From: CADEED01 sp043747835 | GTDB lineage: Bacteria; Pseudomonadota; Gammaproteobacteria; Steroidobacterales; Steroidobacteraceae | NCBI GenBank assembly: GCA_043747835.1 | Contig: JAYTOK010000051.1 | Span: forward strand, 1-64,000 | Direction: 5' to 3' | DNA: 64,000 nucleotides | Shown: in pieces, positions 1-8,271 of the stretch | How the letters are laid out: the number at the start of each line of letters is the position of its first letter | Position numbering within the stretch: the stretch's first letter is position 1 | Position numbers and translations under genes: made by a program | The notes under the pieces: model-generated | The model's database searches: none | Seen by the model: only the letters and a program-made list of their open reading frames with translations | Told to the model about the DNA's origin: nothing

Positions 1-114
1 TGGCGGCAGAGTGGTGCCGGGGAGCGGTTCTCGGGGTTGCGGACCGCTGCGGCACTTCGTGAGCGCGGCAGTCCGCAACCCCGAGAACCGCTCCCCGGCA
101 CCACTCTGCCGCCA
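1..114. repeat. Long perfect palindrome (44-bp arms)
   Basis: Bases 1-44 are the exact reverse complement of 71-114, with a 26-base spacer that can itself pair partly (46-51 with 64-69, one G-T wobble). The element ends five bases beyond the stop codon of the response-regulator gene that terminates at 119. The arms are GC-rich with no T-tract, so it is not a classical intrinsic terminator. It could still act as a strong 3' hairpin or be a mobile-type palindrome. The left boundary may lie outside the window. Confidence 0.9.
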
Positions 115-118
115 TCGC

Positions 119-790
119 CTAGCTGCGTTGAGTCCCGCCGCTGAACCACTTCATCGCGTACTGCAGGAGCTGGCTGTTCGTCGCCAACCCCAGCTTGTGC
201 TTGATGGTCTGGCGATGCGATTCGATCGTCTTGACCGAAAGTGTGAATTCCTGAGCGATCTCGCGCGAACTCATGCCACGACCGATCATGTTCAAGATCT
301 GAACTTCGCGATTCGAGAGCCGCGCAACCGGATCGTTGGTCTCGGAACGATTCTCGCCGGCACGCTGATCGAGTGAGCGCTGTACGGTTTCGCTGACATA
401 CGTACGGCCATCGAGCACGCGACGCACCGCGATCAGCAGCTGGTCGGACGCAGCCTGCTTCATGATGTAGCCCATCGCGCCGGCCGCGAGCAGCCGCTCG
501 GCGTATATGGTTTCGTCGTGCATCGACAGCACGAGCATGCGCAATTCGGGCATCTCGGCGTGCATTTGTCTGACTAGTTCGATGCCGTCACCGCGTTCCA
601 GCGACAGATCCACGACGACGATGTCGGGTTTGCGGGCGCGAATCGCCTCGCGGGCGACCGGCTCGCTGTCCGCCTCCCCGCACACGGCGAGATCCGCCTC
701 CGCTTCGAACATGCGTCGCAGCCCCTGTCGCACGATCGGGTGGTCGTCGACGATGAGAATCTGGCGCTTGGTGGCCATTGCAGCAGTCAT
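119..790 (-). CDS. NarL/FixJ-family response regulator
   Basis: A 223-residue transcription factor with an N-terminal receiver domain (about residues 8-125) and a C-terminal LuxR-type helix-turn-helix (about 158-205, with the motif LSNREVQIL and then SVKTIESH). The acidic pocket D15-D16 and the phospho-acceptor D61 are present, so it should be phosphorylated by a histidine kinase and bind DNA as a dimer. The start at 790 has a good ribosome site (AGGGGAG) a few bases upstream; an internal ATG four codons later is less likely. It lies 111 bp downstream of the seven-PAS kinase on the same strand, its probable partner, but also has its own promoter-like sequence in that gap. The regulated genes are unknown. 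Confidence 0.93.
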   Translation of the reverse strand: MTAAMATKRQILIVDDHPIVRQGLRRMFEAEADLAVCGEADSEPVAREAIRARKPDIVVVDLSLERGDGIELVRQMHAEMPELRMLVLSMHDETIYAERLLAAGAMGYIMKQAASDQLLIAVRRVLDGRTYVSETVQRSLDQRAGENRSETNDPVARLSNREVQILNMIGRGMSSREIAQEFTLSVKTIESHRQTIKHKLGLATNSQLLQYAMKWFSGGTQRS

Positions 791-823
791 TCGGGCTCCC
801 CTACGCGCATTTATTAGGCATCG

Positions 824-851
824 ATTCTACGAAGATGTGGCGGAGCGTCAA
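824..851 (-). promoter_or_regulatory. Candidate sigma70 promoter of the NarL-type regulator
   Basis: On the minus strand TTGACG (851-846) is followed after 16 bases by TAGAAT (829-824). Transcription would begin near 817 and give a leader of about 27 bases before the ATG at 790. This suggests that the regulator is made independently of the kinase gene upstream. Seen by eye only. Confidence 0.5.
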
Positions 852-901
852 TCCTCACCCCTACGTATTCACCGATATAGTTAGACCAATCGGAACCGTT
901 C

Positions 902-3900
902 TCAACTCTTCAGCGGAAACCCGCCGCGCGGCATTGTCTCGCCGCCAGGCGGCGCGCGATGCGGACATGTGCAGCGGACAATGACGCCACCCGCCTTGTT
1001 GTTCGCGATGGTGACATCACCACCCAGCATTTGCGCCCGGTAACGCATGAGCTTCATACCCATTCCATTGCTCGTCGGGTTTCTCTCATCGAAACCCCTA
1101 CCGTTGTCTTCGATGCAGAGAGTCAAAGTGCCTTCTGCCGTGGCGAGCTCAATCGTGACTTGTGTAACGCGGCCGTGGCGAATGGCATTGGTGAAAGCCT
1201 CCTGGGCGATGCGGTAGAGATGCGTCGCCGCCCCGTCGTCCAGGGTCAGTGGTTCCTTGAGCGAGGTGTTGAACTGGGCCCTTACTCCGTACCGCTCCAT
1301 GCCGCGAACGGCCATCGACTGCAGAGCCGCGATGAGGCCGCCACGGTCGGCGCCGACCGGCGCTAAGCCGCGAGCCATCGCGCGCGTGCTCTCGATCGCG
1401 CCGTTGACGAGGCTGATGATGTCCTCGACGTCCGTGCGCGCGCTCGAGTTCTCCTTGCGCAACTGCGCGACGACGGAACGCAGCATGAGCGCAACACCGG
1501 TGAGGTCCTGTCCGAGCCCGTCATGCAGGTCGGATCCGATGCGCAATTGCTCGCGTCCCGCGATCTCGAGGATCTCGCGCTCGAGACGCCGGCGCTCGGT
1601 GACGTCGGTGATGACCGCGAGACGATGCGTCTCGCCATCGACGTGCGTCAGCGTCGCGACGAAGGCAGCGTCGAACGTGGAGCCGTCGCGCCGACGGCAC
1701 TTGAATTCGACGGGCGTCGGGCCGGTGGCATCGCTGCCCGAGCCTAACAACTGTGGATCGAGACGCCCGCGGCGCGTGCCCGGCGGTTGCGCGACCAGCT
1801 CGTCGATCGACGTCTCGACGGCCGTGCCCGGCGCAAAGCCGAACATGCGTTCGAACGCCGGATTCGCCATGCGGATCATGTTGTCGATGTCGATCACGAC
1901 CACGCCTTCGTGCAGCAGCTCGAACATGCGGGCCTGCGTCTCGCGCAGATGCATCGCCGCCTGCCGGTCCGTGATCTCGGTGATGTTGATGACCGCGCCC
2001 GTGACGCCGCCCGACGAGCGCACCGCGCGGATACGCGCGTCGAAGAAGCGGCCGACATTGTCGGGGCCCGTGCCCGCGAGCTGCATGTCGACCGGCTCGC
2101 CAGTCTCGATCACCTGGCGCAGCGCCGCGAGGATGCTCGGGCGATCCTCCGCCACGGCGATCTCATCGAGACGCTGACCGATGATGCTGTCGCGCGTGTA
2201 CGAACGAATGCCGCGATTGATGAACTGCACCCGCCGTTCCTTGTCGACGAGGATCAGCCAGTCGCCGGTGCCCGCGGCGATGATCTGCAACATTTCCTGC
2301 GACGCGCGCAACGCCTCCAGCGACCGCGCCTGTTCGCTGATGTCGATGGCGACGCCGACGATCCGCAGGACCTTGCCCGCCGCGTCGCGCACGACGCAGG
2401 GCGAATCGAGCAGCGTGACGTAGTGGCCGTCCCGATGCCGGATGCGATATTGGCGCGTGACCATCGCTTCGGTCCCGCTGTCGAACCACTGCGCGAGCAG
2501 TGGCTGGTCGTCCGCATGCACGAGCGCGGCCCAGTCTTTCGCACCGGGCAACTCGGCCGCGGTGTACCCCAGCACCCGCTCGACGCCCTCGCTCGTCGAC
2601 AAGCCCGTCCCGGAATCGATTTCGTACACGACGCAGCGCAACTCGCGCGCGATCGCGCGGAAGCGCTGATCGCCGGCGGATAGCGCGGTTTCGCGCAGCT
2701 TTCGCGCCGTGATGTCGACGACGAGGCCGAGCACGCGACGGGTCGACCCGTCGGGCGCGCGCTCCACGACGTGCGCGCGGTCGAATGCCCAGTGCCAGCT
2801 TCCGTCGGTGTGACGGAAGCGGTACTCCGTCTCGAGCACGCTCGCGGAAGGATCGACGTTGCGCAGCCGGTCGCGGAAGACCTCGAGCGCGCGGTCCGGA
2901 TCCGTGCCCAGGAGCTGCCGCCAGGTCCGTATGTTCGCGCGGCCGAACGCGGGATCGACGCCGAAGACGCGGTAGTACCCATCGGTGTGATTGGTGAGTC
3001 CATGCTCGACGTCCCAGTCCCACACGCCCGCGATAGTTAGCTGAAGCGCCGTCTCGACGCGCTCGTTGCGCGCATTGGCGCGGCGTTCGGCGACCTTGGT
3101 CTCGTCGAGGTCCATGCAGACGCCGAGCATGCGCAGCGCCTTGCCTTGCGCGTCGCGCTCGACGACGCGGCCGCGCTCGAACACCCAGCGCCACGCGCCC
3201 GAGCGCGTGCGGATGCGGTACTCCGCATCGTAGTAGTCGGCCTTGCCGTTGACGTGCTCGTTGAAGCGGCGCGTGGCATCGGGGCCTTCATCCGGATGCA
3301 GGTGTTCATCCCAGCGCTCGACGTGATCGTCGCCGTCGCAAGGGTCGATGTCGTGACGCTCGCACCAGTCGTTGAACCAGCGCGTCGTGTCGGTGGTGAA
3401 GTTGGTTTCCCACAGGCCGATGCCGGCGCCCCAGGCCGCCGTCTCGAGCATCGATTCGCTCGAACGCAAATGCGCTTCCGCCCGCTTCGCGGAGTCGATG
3501 TCGAGCGTGACGCCGATGACGAGTACGGGACGGCCCTGCAGATCCCACTCGACGGCGCGGCCGCGATCCTGCATCCAGCGGAATTCTGCGTTCGCCGTCT
3601 GGAAGCGGTATTCGAATTCGACGGAATCGCGCTCGCCCTGCGCGTGTTCCCTGAGTTGGGCGTCGACGCGCACGCGATCGTCCGGATGCAGGTTCGAGAA
3701 CCAGGGATTCGGCATGGAATCCCATTGCGCGCGCGAGTATCCCGTCATCGCGAGCCACAGCGGGCTCGCCGTGCGCGCGTTGCTGGGCACGTGCCACTGC
3801 CAGAACGCCGCGCGCGCACCCCAGAGCGCGGTCGCGAGTCGCGACTCGCTGTCGCCGCGCGCGACTTCCTCGCTCTTGCGGCGGTCGATGTCGAGCAGCA

Positions 3901-4273
3901 GGCCCGTGATGCGCACCGCGGCTCCGTCTCGCGCGCGCTGCACGACGCGGCCACGCTGCAGGACCCACAGCCAGCGGTGCGCGCCGGCTAACAACCGGTA
4001 TTCGCATTCGAAGCGGTCGCCGCCGTGCTGGCAGGAATCGGTTGCAGCGAGAAACGCGCCGAGATCGTCGGGATGGATGCGCCGCTTCCATTGCTCGACG
4101 GCCATCGGCGCGGCGCTCACATCGATGCCGAACGCCCGCGCCCAGTTCGCGTCGACCTGGAAGCAATCTTCTTCCAGTTGCCAGTCCCATACGGCGGCCT
4201 GCGCGAGCTCGAGCGCCGAACGGAATTCGGCGGGAAGCTGCGCGCCGGGCGCGGATTCGGGACGGGCGTTCAT
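902..4273 (-). CDS. Soluble multi-PAS sensor histidine kinase (HisKA_3/NarX-UhpB type)
   Basis: A 1123-residue kinase. I count seven PAS/PAC modules before the transmitter, beginning near residues 20, 147, 275, 400, 530, 660 and 785. The first four resemble one another (W-x-W at the start, RGRVVER-type and DI-type ends), suggesting internal duplication. The transmitter has a HisKA_3 box with SDLHDGLGQDLTG (phospho-acceptor about H917), an N-box QEAFTNAIRHG, and DNGRGFDE for ATP binding. No membrane segment or signal peptide is visible, so it should sense a cytoplasmic or diffusible cue, such as redox, gas or small ligand; no haem or flavin motif is identifiable by eye. No Shine-Dalgarno sequence precedes the ATG. 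It is encoded just upstream of the NarL-type regulator, its likely partner. Confidence 0.92.
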   Translation of the reverse strand: MNARPESAPGAQLPAEFRSALELAQAAVWDWQLEEDCFQVDANWARAFGIDVSAAPMAVEQWKRRIHPDDLGAFLAATDSCQHGGDRFECEYRLLAGAHRWLWVLQRGRVVQRARDGAAVRITGLLLDIDRRKSEEVARGDSESRLATALWGARAAFWQWHVPSNARTASPLWLAMTGYSRAQWDSMPNPWFSNLHPDDRVRVDAQLREHAQGERDSVEFEYRFQTANAEFRWMQDRGRAVEWDLQGRPVLVIGVTLDIDSAKRAEAHLRSSESMLETAAWGAGIGLWETNFTTDTTRWFNDWCERHDIDPCDGDDHVERWDEHLHPDEGPDATRRFNEHVNGKADYYDAEYRIRTRSGAWRWVFERGRVVERDAQGKALRMLGVCMDLDETKVAERRANARNERVETALQLTIAGVWDWDVEHGLTNHTDGYYRVFGVDPAFGRANIRTWRQLLGTDPDRALEVFRDRLRNVDPSASVLETEYRFRHTDGSWHWAFDRAHVVERAPDGSTRRVLGLVVDITARKLRETALSAGDQRFRAIARELRCVVYEIDSGTGLSTSEGVERVLGYTAAELPGAKDWAALVHADDQPLLAQWFDSGTEAMVTRQYRIRHRDGHYVTLLDSPCVVRDAAGKVLRIVGVAIDISEQARSLEALRASQEMLQIIAAGTGDWLILVDKERRVQFINRGIRSYTRDSIIGQRLDEIAVAEDRPSILAALRQVIETGEPVDMQLAGTGPDNVGRFFDARIRAVRSSGGVTGAVINITEITDRQAAMHLRETQARMFELLHEGVVVIDIDNMIRMANPAFERMFGFAPGTAVETSIDELVAQPPGTRRGRLDPQLLGSGSDATGPTPVEFKCRRRDGSTFDAAFVATLTHVDGETHRLAVITDVTERRRLEREILEIAGREQLRIGSDLHDGLGQDLTGVALMLRSVVAQLRKENSSARTDVEDIISLVNGAIESTRAMARGLAPVGADRGGLIAALQSMAVRGMERYGVRAQFNTSLKEPLTLDDGAATHLYRIAQEAFTNAIRHGRVTQVTIELATAEGTLTLCIEDNGRGFDERNPTSNGMGMKLMRYRAQMLGGDVTIANNKAGGVIVRCTCPHRAPPGGETMPRGGFPLKS

Positions 4274-4445
4274 GGCTGTTTATTGTTACCAGCGTGCAAC
4301 GGCGCAACTTTGATGCATTTTTACATTGGCCGCCGCGCATCCTGCCCAAGGCCGAAATAACCCGCAAATTCATGTGCTTCGACGTGGTGCGCCGGCGAAA
4401 GCAGGCTTTCTCGTAAGGGTCGTACGGCTGCCGTTGCAAATTTTC

Positions 4446-4463
4446 TGTCAGTACGCTCTGACA
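4446..4463. promoter_or_regulatory. Operator-like inverted repeat TGTCAG-N6-CTGACA
   Basis: Two 6-base arms separated by 6 bases lie about 55 bp before the methyltransferase start and 173 bp before the divergent kinase start. The size fits a dimeric regulator site. A TTGACA follows at 4471-4476, but no good -10 hexamer stands at the right distance. The site is inferred from symmetry alone. Confidence 0.35.
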
Positions 4464-4517
4464 TAAGGTTTTGACAAAACCGAGTCCAAATAAAACGGCT
4501 GGCAGGGAGGAGACACA

Positions 4518-5330
4518 GTGGTTGACGGAAGCTCGGCGAAGAATCCCCTGGTGGCGGACTACTCCGAATGGCGCGCGCGCGATTACTTCCAGACCTACTA
4601 CAGCGAGGTGGTGCTTCCGGACGAGCAAGCCGTCCTCGCCTATCAGATCGACGTACTCCGCGCGGCGCGCGCCCGCTTCGGCCGCGGCCTCGAGTATGGC
4701 TGTGGCCCAACCCTGCATCGCGCCATCGCGGCGGCGAAGTACACCTTCCGCATGGACATGGCCGACTGGCTGGCCGACAACCTGGTCGAGGCGCGTGAAT
4801 GGCTGTGCGCGGATGACGGCGCCCCCGAATGGAAGCGCTTCACGCGCTACATCCTCGGCTGCGAAGGCAACGCGCGACCCAGTGCGGAACAGATCGCGCG
4901 GCGTGAGGCTCACACCCGCAAGGTCGTGCGCGGCCTGTACGTGAGCGATGCGCGCCTGCGCCAGCCGCTCGGCGCGATGCGCGAGAATTTCTACGACCTC
5001 ATCATCACGGGCTTCTGCATCGACGCGATTTCGAGCGATCCGCGGGTGTTCCGCCGTTGTCTGCGCAACGTGACCTCGATGCTCCAGCCCGGCGGAACTT
5101 TCATCATCCACGCGCTGCACCAGTGCAAGGCCTACAAGTGCGGCGACCGGATGTTCCCCGGATCGAACCTCACGATCGACGACATGCACGAGGCGATGAA
5201 GGAAAACGGTTTCGCGCCGTCGAGCATCGATGCGCAGGTGATCCCGTGCCGCGACAACTCGGTGTATGGGTATTCGGGCATCCTCACGGCGTCGGGAAAG
5301 AAGATCGCGGCGCCCGCGAAGAAGCGGTAG
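4518..5330 (+). CDS. NNMT/PNMT/TEMT-family SAM-dependent methyltransferase
   Basis: A 270-residue class I methyltransferase. The SAM motif I is LEYGCGPTLH (about residue 57), and the layout (N-terminal YSEWRARDYFQTYYSEV, later FYDLIITGFCIDAI and ITSMLQPGG-like segments) is that of the nicotinamide/phenylethanolamine/thioether N-methyltransferase family. The bacterial substrate cannot be told from sequence. GTG start with a strong ribosome site (AGGGAGGAG). The gene stands alone, divergent from the sensor kinase. Its stop codon touches the palindrome that starts at 5330. Confidence 0.8.
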   Translation: MVDGSSAKNPLVADYSEWRARDYFQTYYSEVVLPDEQAVLAYQIDVLRAARARFGRGLEYGCGPTLHRAIAAAKYTFRMDMADWLADNLVEAREWLCADDGAPEWKRFTRYILGCEGNARPSAEQIARREAHTRKVVRGLYVSDARLRQPLGAMRENFYDLIITGFCIDAISSDPRVFRRCLRNVTSMLQPGGTFIIHALHQCKAYKCGDRMFPGSNLTIDDMHEAMKENGFAPSSIDAQVIPCRDNSVYGYSGILTASGKKIAAPAKKR

Positions 5331-5373
5331 GGGTCTGGCCCTATTTTCGTCTTCGAAAATGGGGCCAGACCCC
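5330..5373. repeat. Palindrome at methyltransferase 3' end (20-bp arms)
   Basis: 5330-5349 pairs with 5354-5373 around a four-base loop, with one mismatch. The outer part is GGGGTCTGGCCC / GGGGCCAGACCCC and the inner part is A/T-rich. It begins on the last base of the methyltransferase stop codon. The core matches other motifs at 5392, 18461, 42298 and 47863, so it belongs to a REP-like family; it may also act as a terminator. Confidence 0.8.
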
Positions 5374-5391
5374 ATTCTTCGGACGCAAACC

Positions 5392-5419
5392 GGAAAATTA
5401 GGGCCTGACCCTAATTTCC
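5392..5419. repeat. Second REP-like palindrome
   Basis: GGAAAATTAGGG (5392-5403) faces CCCTAATTTCC (5409-5419), one base shorter on the right, around a five-base loop. It lies six bases before the stop codon of the convergent HupE/UreJ-like gene, so it may serve as that gene's 3' hairpin. It shares the AGGG-CCTGA-CCCT core with the neighbouring element. Confidence 0.7.
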
Positions 5420-5424
5420 AGATC

Positions 5425-6546
5425 CTAAATTCGCTGGAACAACCAAACCAGTCCCGCCGCCCCCAACGCACACGACCCCAGCGGCATCACTCCCGTCGAA
5501 TACCAGCGAGACGCGCGCGACGCGTAGATGACGGGCAGCACGAGCGCGACGATCGCGAGCTGCGCTATCTCGACGCCGATGTTGAAACCAGCGAGCAGCG
5601 GCACCAGCCCCGCTCCCTGCGTGTCGACCTCGGACAGCACGTTCGCGAAGCCGAAGCCGTGCACCAGCCCGAATCCGAACGCGAGCCACAGTCGCGCGCG
5701 CGACAGCTTCGGCAGCAGATTGATGCCGGCGGCGACCGCGATCGATGCCGCGATCGCGATCTCGATCGGCTGCGTCGGCAGCCGCACCGTGCCGGTCGCC
5801 GCGAGCGCGAGCGTCATCGAATGCGCGACGGTGAACGCGGTGACGACCTTCAGCATGTCGCGCGCGACCTGACCGAGCCGGGTATCGCCTTGCCAGCGCC
5901 CGTCGACGGAGCGCAGCACCGACGGCAGCAGCAACAACAACACGAAGGCGATGTGGTCGTAGCCGATCAACACGTGCCACACGCCTTCGCCGACGAAGCG
6001 CACGAACCCGCGCCACGCGGAGACGCGCTCGGGCTCCTCCCAGCGCTCACCGGGACTCACGACTCCCGCGATGGCCTGCTCACCCCGCAACGCGCTGACG
6101 AGCATTCGCTGCGACGCATCGGCGCTCATGAACAATGCGCCGCCGACGCCGAGGCGACCCGCGCGCGGACACGTCGCGGTGAGGCGCACCGACAGGTAGT
6201 TCTGTTCGAGTCGCTCGGCGAGCGCGAGATCCTCGAGGCGCAACGCGCAGGGCTCGCCTCCACGCGTCACGTCGATCTGCGACAACACCGCCTGTTCGAG
6301 GGTGGAGCGCGAGTCCTCGACTTCCCGCCACGTGACGACGCCGTCGAAGTCGCGATCGATGAACACCGTCCAGACGAGATCGTGCAGCGAGAGATCCCAG
6401 CGGAGCGCGACAGGCTTTTCGGTGTCGGGCTCTTCGCTGTATGGAAAATCGACGTCGAGAAAGCTCGTGCTCGTCGAATGCGCGAGCGCCGGAGCCGCGC
6501 CCAGCATCGACATCACGGCAAACAACCCTGCGAGAAGCGCTTTCAT
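5425..6546 (-). CDS. HupE/UreJ-like membrane protein
   Basis: A 373-residue protein with a signal peptide (residues 1-22, ending ALA-H), a soluble N-terminal region containing an EF-hand-like loop IDRDFDGVVTWREV (about 63-76), and a polytopic C-terminal half of about six helices. That half carries the signature of the HupE_UreJ_2 family, including GVWHVLIGYDHIAF and a later H-S and H-G-F pair. HupE/UreJ relatives are linked to nickel or other metal handling, but members of this long exported subtype have no established substrate. It is the last gene of a four-gene operon with the DUF4331, lipoprotein and TPR genes; the gap to the TPR gene is nine bases. Confidence 0.8.
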   Translation of the reverse strand: MKALLAGLFAVMSMLGAAPALAHSTSTSFLDVDFPYSEEPDTEKPVALRWDLSLHDLVWTVFIDRDFDGVVTWREVEDSRSTLEQAVLSQIDVTRGGEPCALRLEDLALAERLEQNYLSVRLTATCPRAGRLGVGGALFMSADASQRMLVSALRGEQAIAGVVSPGERWEEPERVSAWRGFVRFVGEGVWHVLIGYDHIAFVLLLLLPSVLRSVDGRWQGDTRLGQVARDMLKVVTAFTVAHSMTLALAATGTVRLPTQPIEIAIAASIAVAAGINLLPKLSRARLWLAFGFGLVHGFGFANVLSEVDTQGAGLVPLLAGFNIGVEIAQLAIVALVLPVIYASRASRWYSTGVMPLGSCALGAAGLVWLFQRI

Positions 6547-6555
6547 CTCCGGACT

Positions 6556-7713
6556 CTAACTGCGCGGCGGGCGGTCGAGAACCCTTTCCGTGACGGCATC
6601 GCGGAATCCGGTCTTCGACAGCCACTCGTCGATTCGGGCGAGCGCGGCCGCATCGCGCGCCGCCGCGGCGGCCCGTGCGAACACGCGCACGTCGGCGAGC
6701 TCGCGTTGATTCTCGAAGTTGGCGCGCGCGGCTTCGAGCGAGCGCGCCGTATCGCCGCGTGACAGCGCGAGCAATGCGGACTCGCGGAAGTGGATCGCGT
6801 CGCCGCGTGCGGCTTCGAGCGACAGCCACTCGACGGCGCGAGATTCGCAGGCACTGCGCCGGTCTGCTGGCGCCACGATCGCCTGCCGCACGACGAGCGC
6901 GAGACTTGGCCGCTCGACGTCGAGCACCGCGAACGCTTCGCCGTCGCGGCCGCGAGCGGCGAGCGCATCGGCCAGAGCGGCGCGAATCGAATCGTCGCCT
7001 GGCGCGGCCGCGAGCGCAGCCCGGTAGTCGGCAACGGCGCCCGCGTCGTCGCCCGCGCGTTCGCGCAGCTCGCCACGCACGGCGAGAACGTAGCCCGAAT
7101 CAATTCCGGCAGGACTGACGCTGGCCAGCACGCCGAGCGCGCGATCGAGATCCCCCGACCCCGCGAGCGCTTCGGCCAGGCACGTGAGGCCCACCTGCGC
7201 TTCACCGCCGCCGGCGAGCTGCGCGCAATCGCCGCGCGCGCCGGCGAAGTCGCCACGCACGAGCCGGATGGAAGCGCGCAAGGTTCGCGCGGGGACGTCG
7301 CGCGGATTCTCGCGCAGCACGCCGTCGAGCAATTCCTCGGCGGCGGAAAATTCGTGGCGGAACTGCAGCACGGCGGCATAGAGCCGGCGCGGCGCGTGCC
7401 CAGATTTCGGTAGTTTGATCAGCGGCGCGAGCACCGCCTCGGCGCGGCCGTAGTACGCGGGTTCGCGCCAGCGGCGCGCGCGTTCGATGAAGGCGTTGGC
7501 CAATGCGACCGCTGTTTGGGGCGACTGCCGATCGGCCCGCCAGGCTTCGAGCATCGGCCGAAGTTCGTCGTCCGGCGCGAAGCGTGCGACGTTCGCGACG
7601 ACGAAGGCCGGATCACCCGGAACGAAGCGATCGCTCGCCGCCGCGACACCCTCTGGGGCGTGTGTCGCGGCGACGAACGCCAGCACGGAGAGAATGCGTG
7701 CTGGACCTTTCAT
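6556..7713 (-). CDS. Exported TPR-repeat protein
   Basis: A 385-residue protein with an N-terminal signal peptide (cleavage near AAA-S, residue 25) and degenerate tetratricopeptide repeats from about residue 80 to 375, rich in Ala, Arg and Leu. TPR arrays act as protein-protein scaffolds. Here it is probably periplasmic or outer-membrane-facing and partners the co-encoded DUF4331 and HupE-like proteins (inference). The ATG at 7713 follows GGAG and sits two bases after the stop of the lipoprotein gene, so translation is probably coupled. Confidence 0.75.
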   Translation of the reverse strand: MKGPARILSVLAFVAATHAPEGVAAASDRFVPGDPAFVVANVARFAPDDELRPMLEAWRADRQSPQTAVALANAFIERARRWREPAYYGRAEAVLAPLIKLPKSGHAPRRLYAAVLQFRHEFSAAEELLDGVLRENPRDVPARTLRASIRLVRGDFAGARGDCAQLAGGGEAQVGLTCLAEALAGSGDLDRALGVLASVSPAGIDSGYVLAVRGELRERAGDDAGAVADYRAALAAAPGDDSIRAALADALAARGRDGEAFAVLDVERPSLALVVRQAIVAPADRRSACESRAVEWLSLEAARGDAIHFRESALLALSRGDTARSLEAARANFENQRELADVRVFARAAAAARDAAALARIDEWLSKTGFRDAVTERVLDRPPRS

Positions 7714-7715
7714 GG

Positions 7716-8270
7716 TTACGGCTCCACCGGAACCAGTCCGGCGAAGGTCGCCGGATCGTCCGCATCCTGGGTGAATGTGAATCCACCCACGGGCGTGGCA
7801 GCGGCACCCTCGGACTTCGCGAACGTCGTGAGCGTCGTGTCGCGAAGCGACGCGGTCCTCGCGTTGAACGTCACGCGAAACGTGTTCGTGGTCGAGAGTC
7901 CCTGCGGATCCCGCGCCAGCACCGCGAGAATCGTGGAGCCGGTTGCTGCCTCGAACGGCGTCACTGTCAGCGTGCGCGTCGCACCCGACCCGGTGACCAC
8001 GATCCCGTCGGCCGGGATCACGTTCGTCGCGTTGGCGCTCACGACCACAGTCAGCGCATCCGCGGCGGAATCCGCGTCGGATACCGTGAACGAGAGCGGG
8101 CCCACGACGGTGTCCTGATTCACCGATTGATCGGCGATGCTCGAGATCACCGGCGCAACGTTCACCGGCGGTGGCGGCGGATCTTCCCGATTGTCATTGT
8201 TGCTGCAACCGGCGGCCACCAATGTGGCCGCCGCGAGCAACGCAAGTGGATAGAACTTGCGGAGAGTCAT
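7716..8270 (-). CDS. Lipoprotein with Ig/cadherin-like domain
   Basis: A 184-residue lipoprotein: charged N-terminus, hydrophobic stretch and lipobox LVAAGC (Cys at about 21), then a proline-rich linker (five consecutive prolines) and one domain resembling a bacterial Ig-like/cadherin repeat (APVISSIADQSVNQDT at about 38-53, then VSDADS). Such domains are usually adhesive or structural. The start at 8270 is fixed by GGAGG directly upstream. The ATG lies one base after the TGA of the DUF4331 gene. Confidence 0.75.
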   Translation of the reverse strand: MTLRKFYPLALLAAATLVAAGCSNNDNREDPPPPPVNVAPVISSIADQSVNQDTVVGPLSFTVSDADSAADALTVVVSANATNVIPADGIVVTGSGATRTLTVTPFEAATGSTILAVLARDPQGLSTTNTFRVTFNARTASLRDTTLTTFAKSEGAAATPVGGFTFTQDADDPATFAGLVPVEP

Positions 8271-8271
8271 C

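Noticed and set aside
4471..4496. TTGACA as -35 of the methyltransferase promoter
   Set aside because: The only -10-like hexamer (TAAAAC) is 14 bases away, too close.
3306..5471. Very long antisense reading frames opposite real genes (also at 8257-9720, 37230-38765, 40967-42247, 59894-61399)
   Set aside because: They are rich in Arg/Ala, lack ribosome sites and domains, and mirror genes that are clearly coding on the other strand. GC-rich DNA produces such frames.
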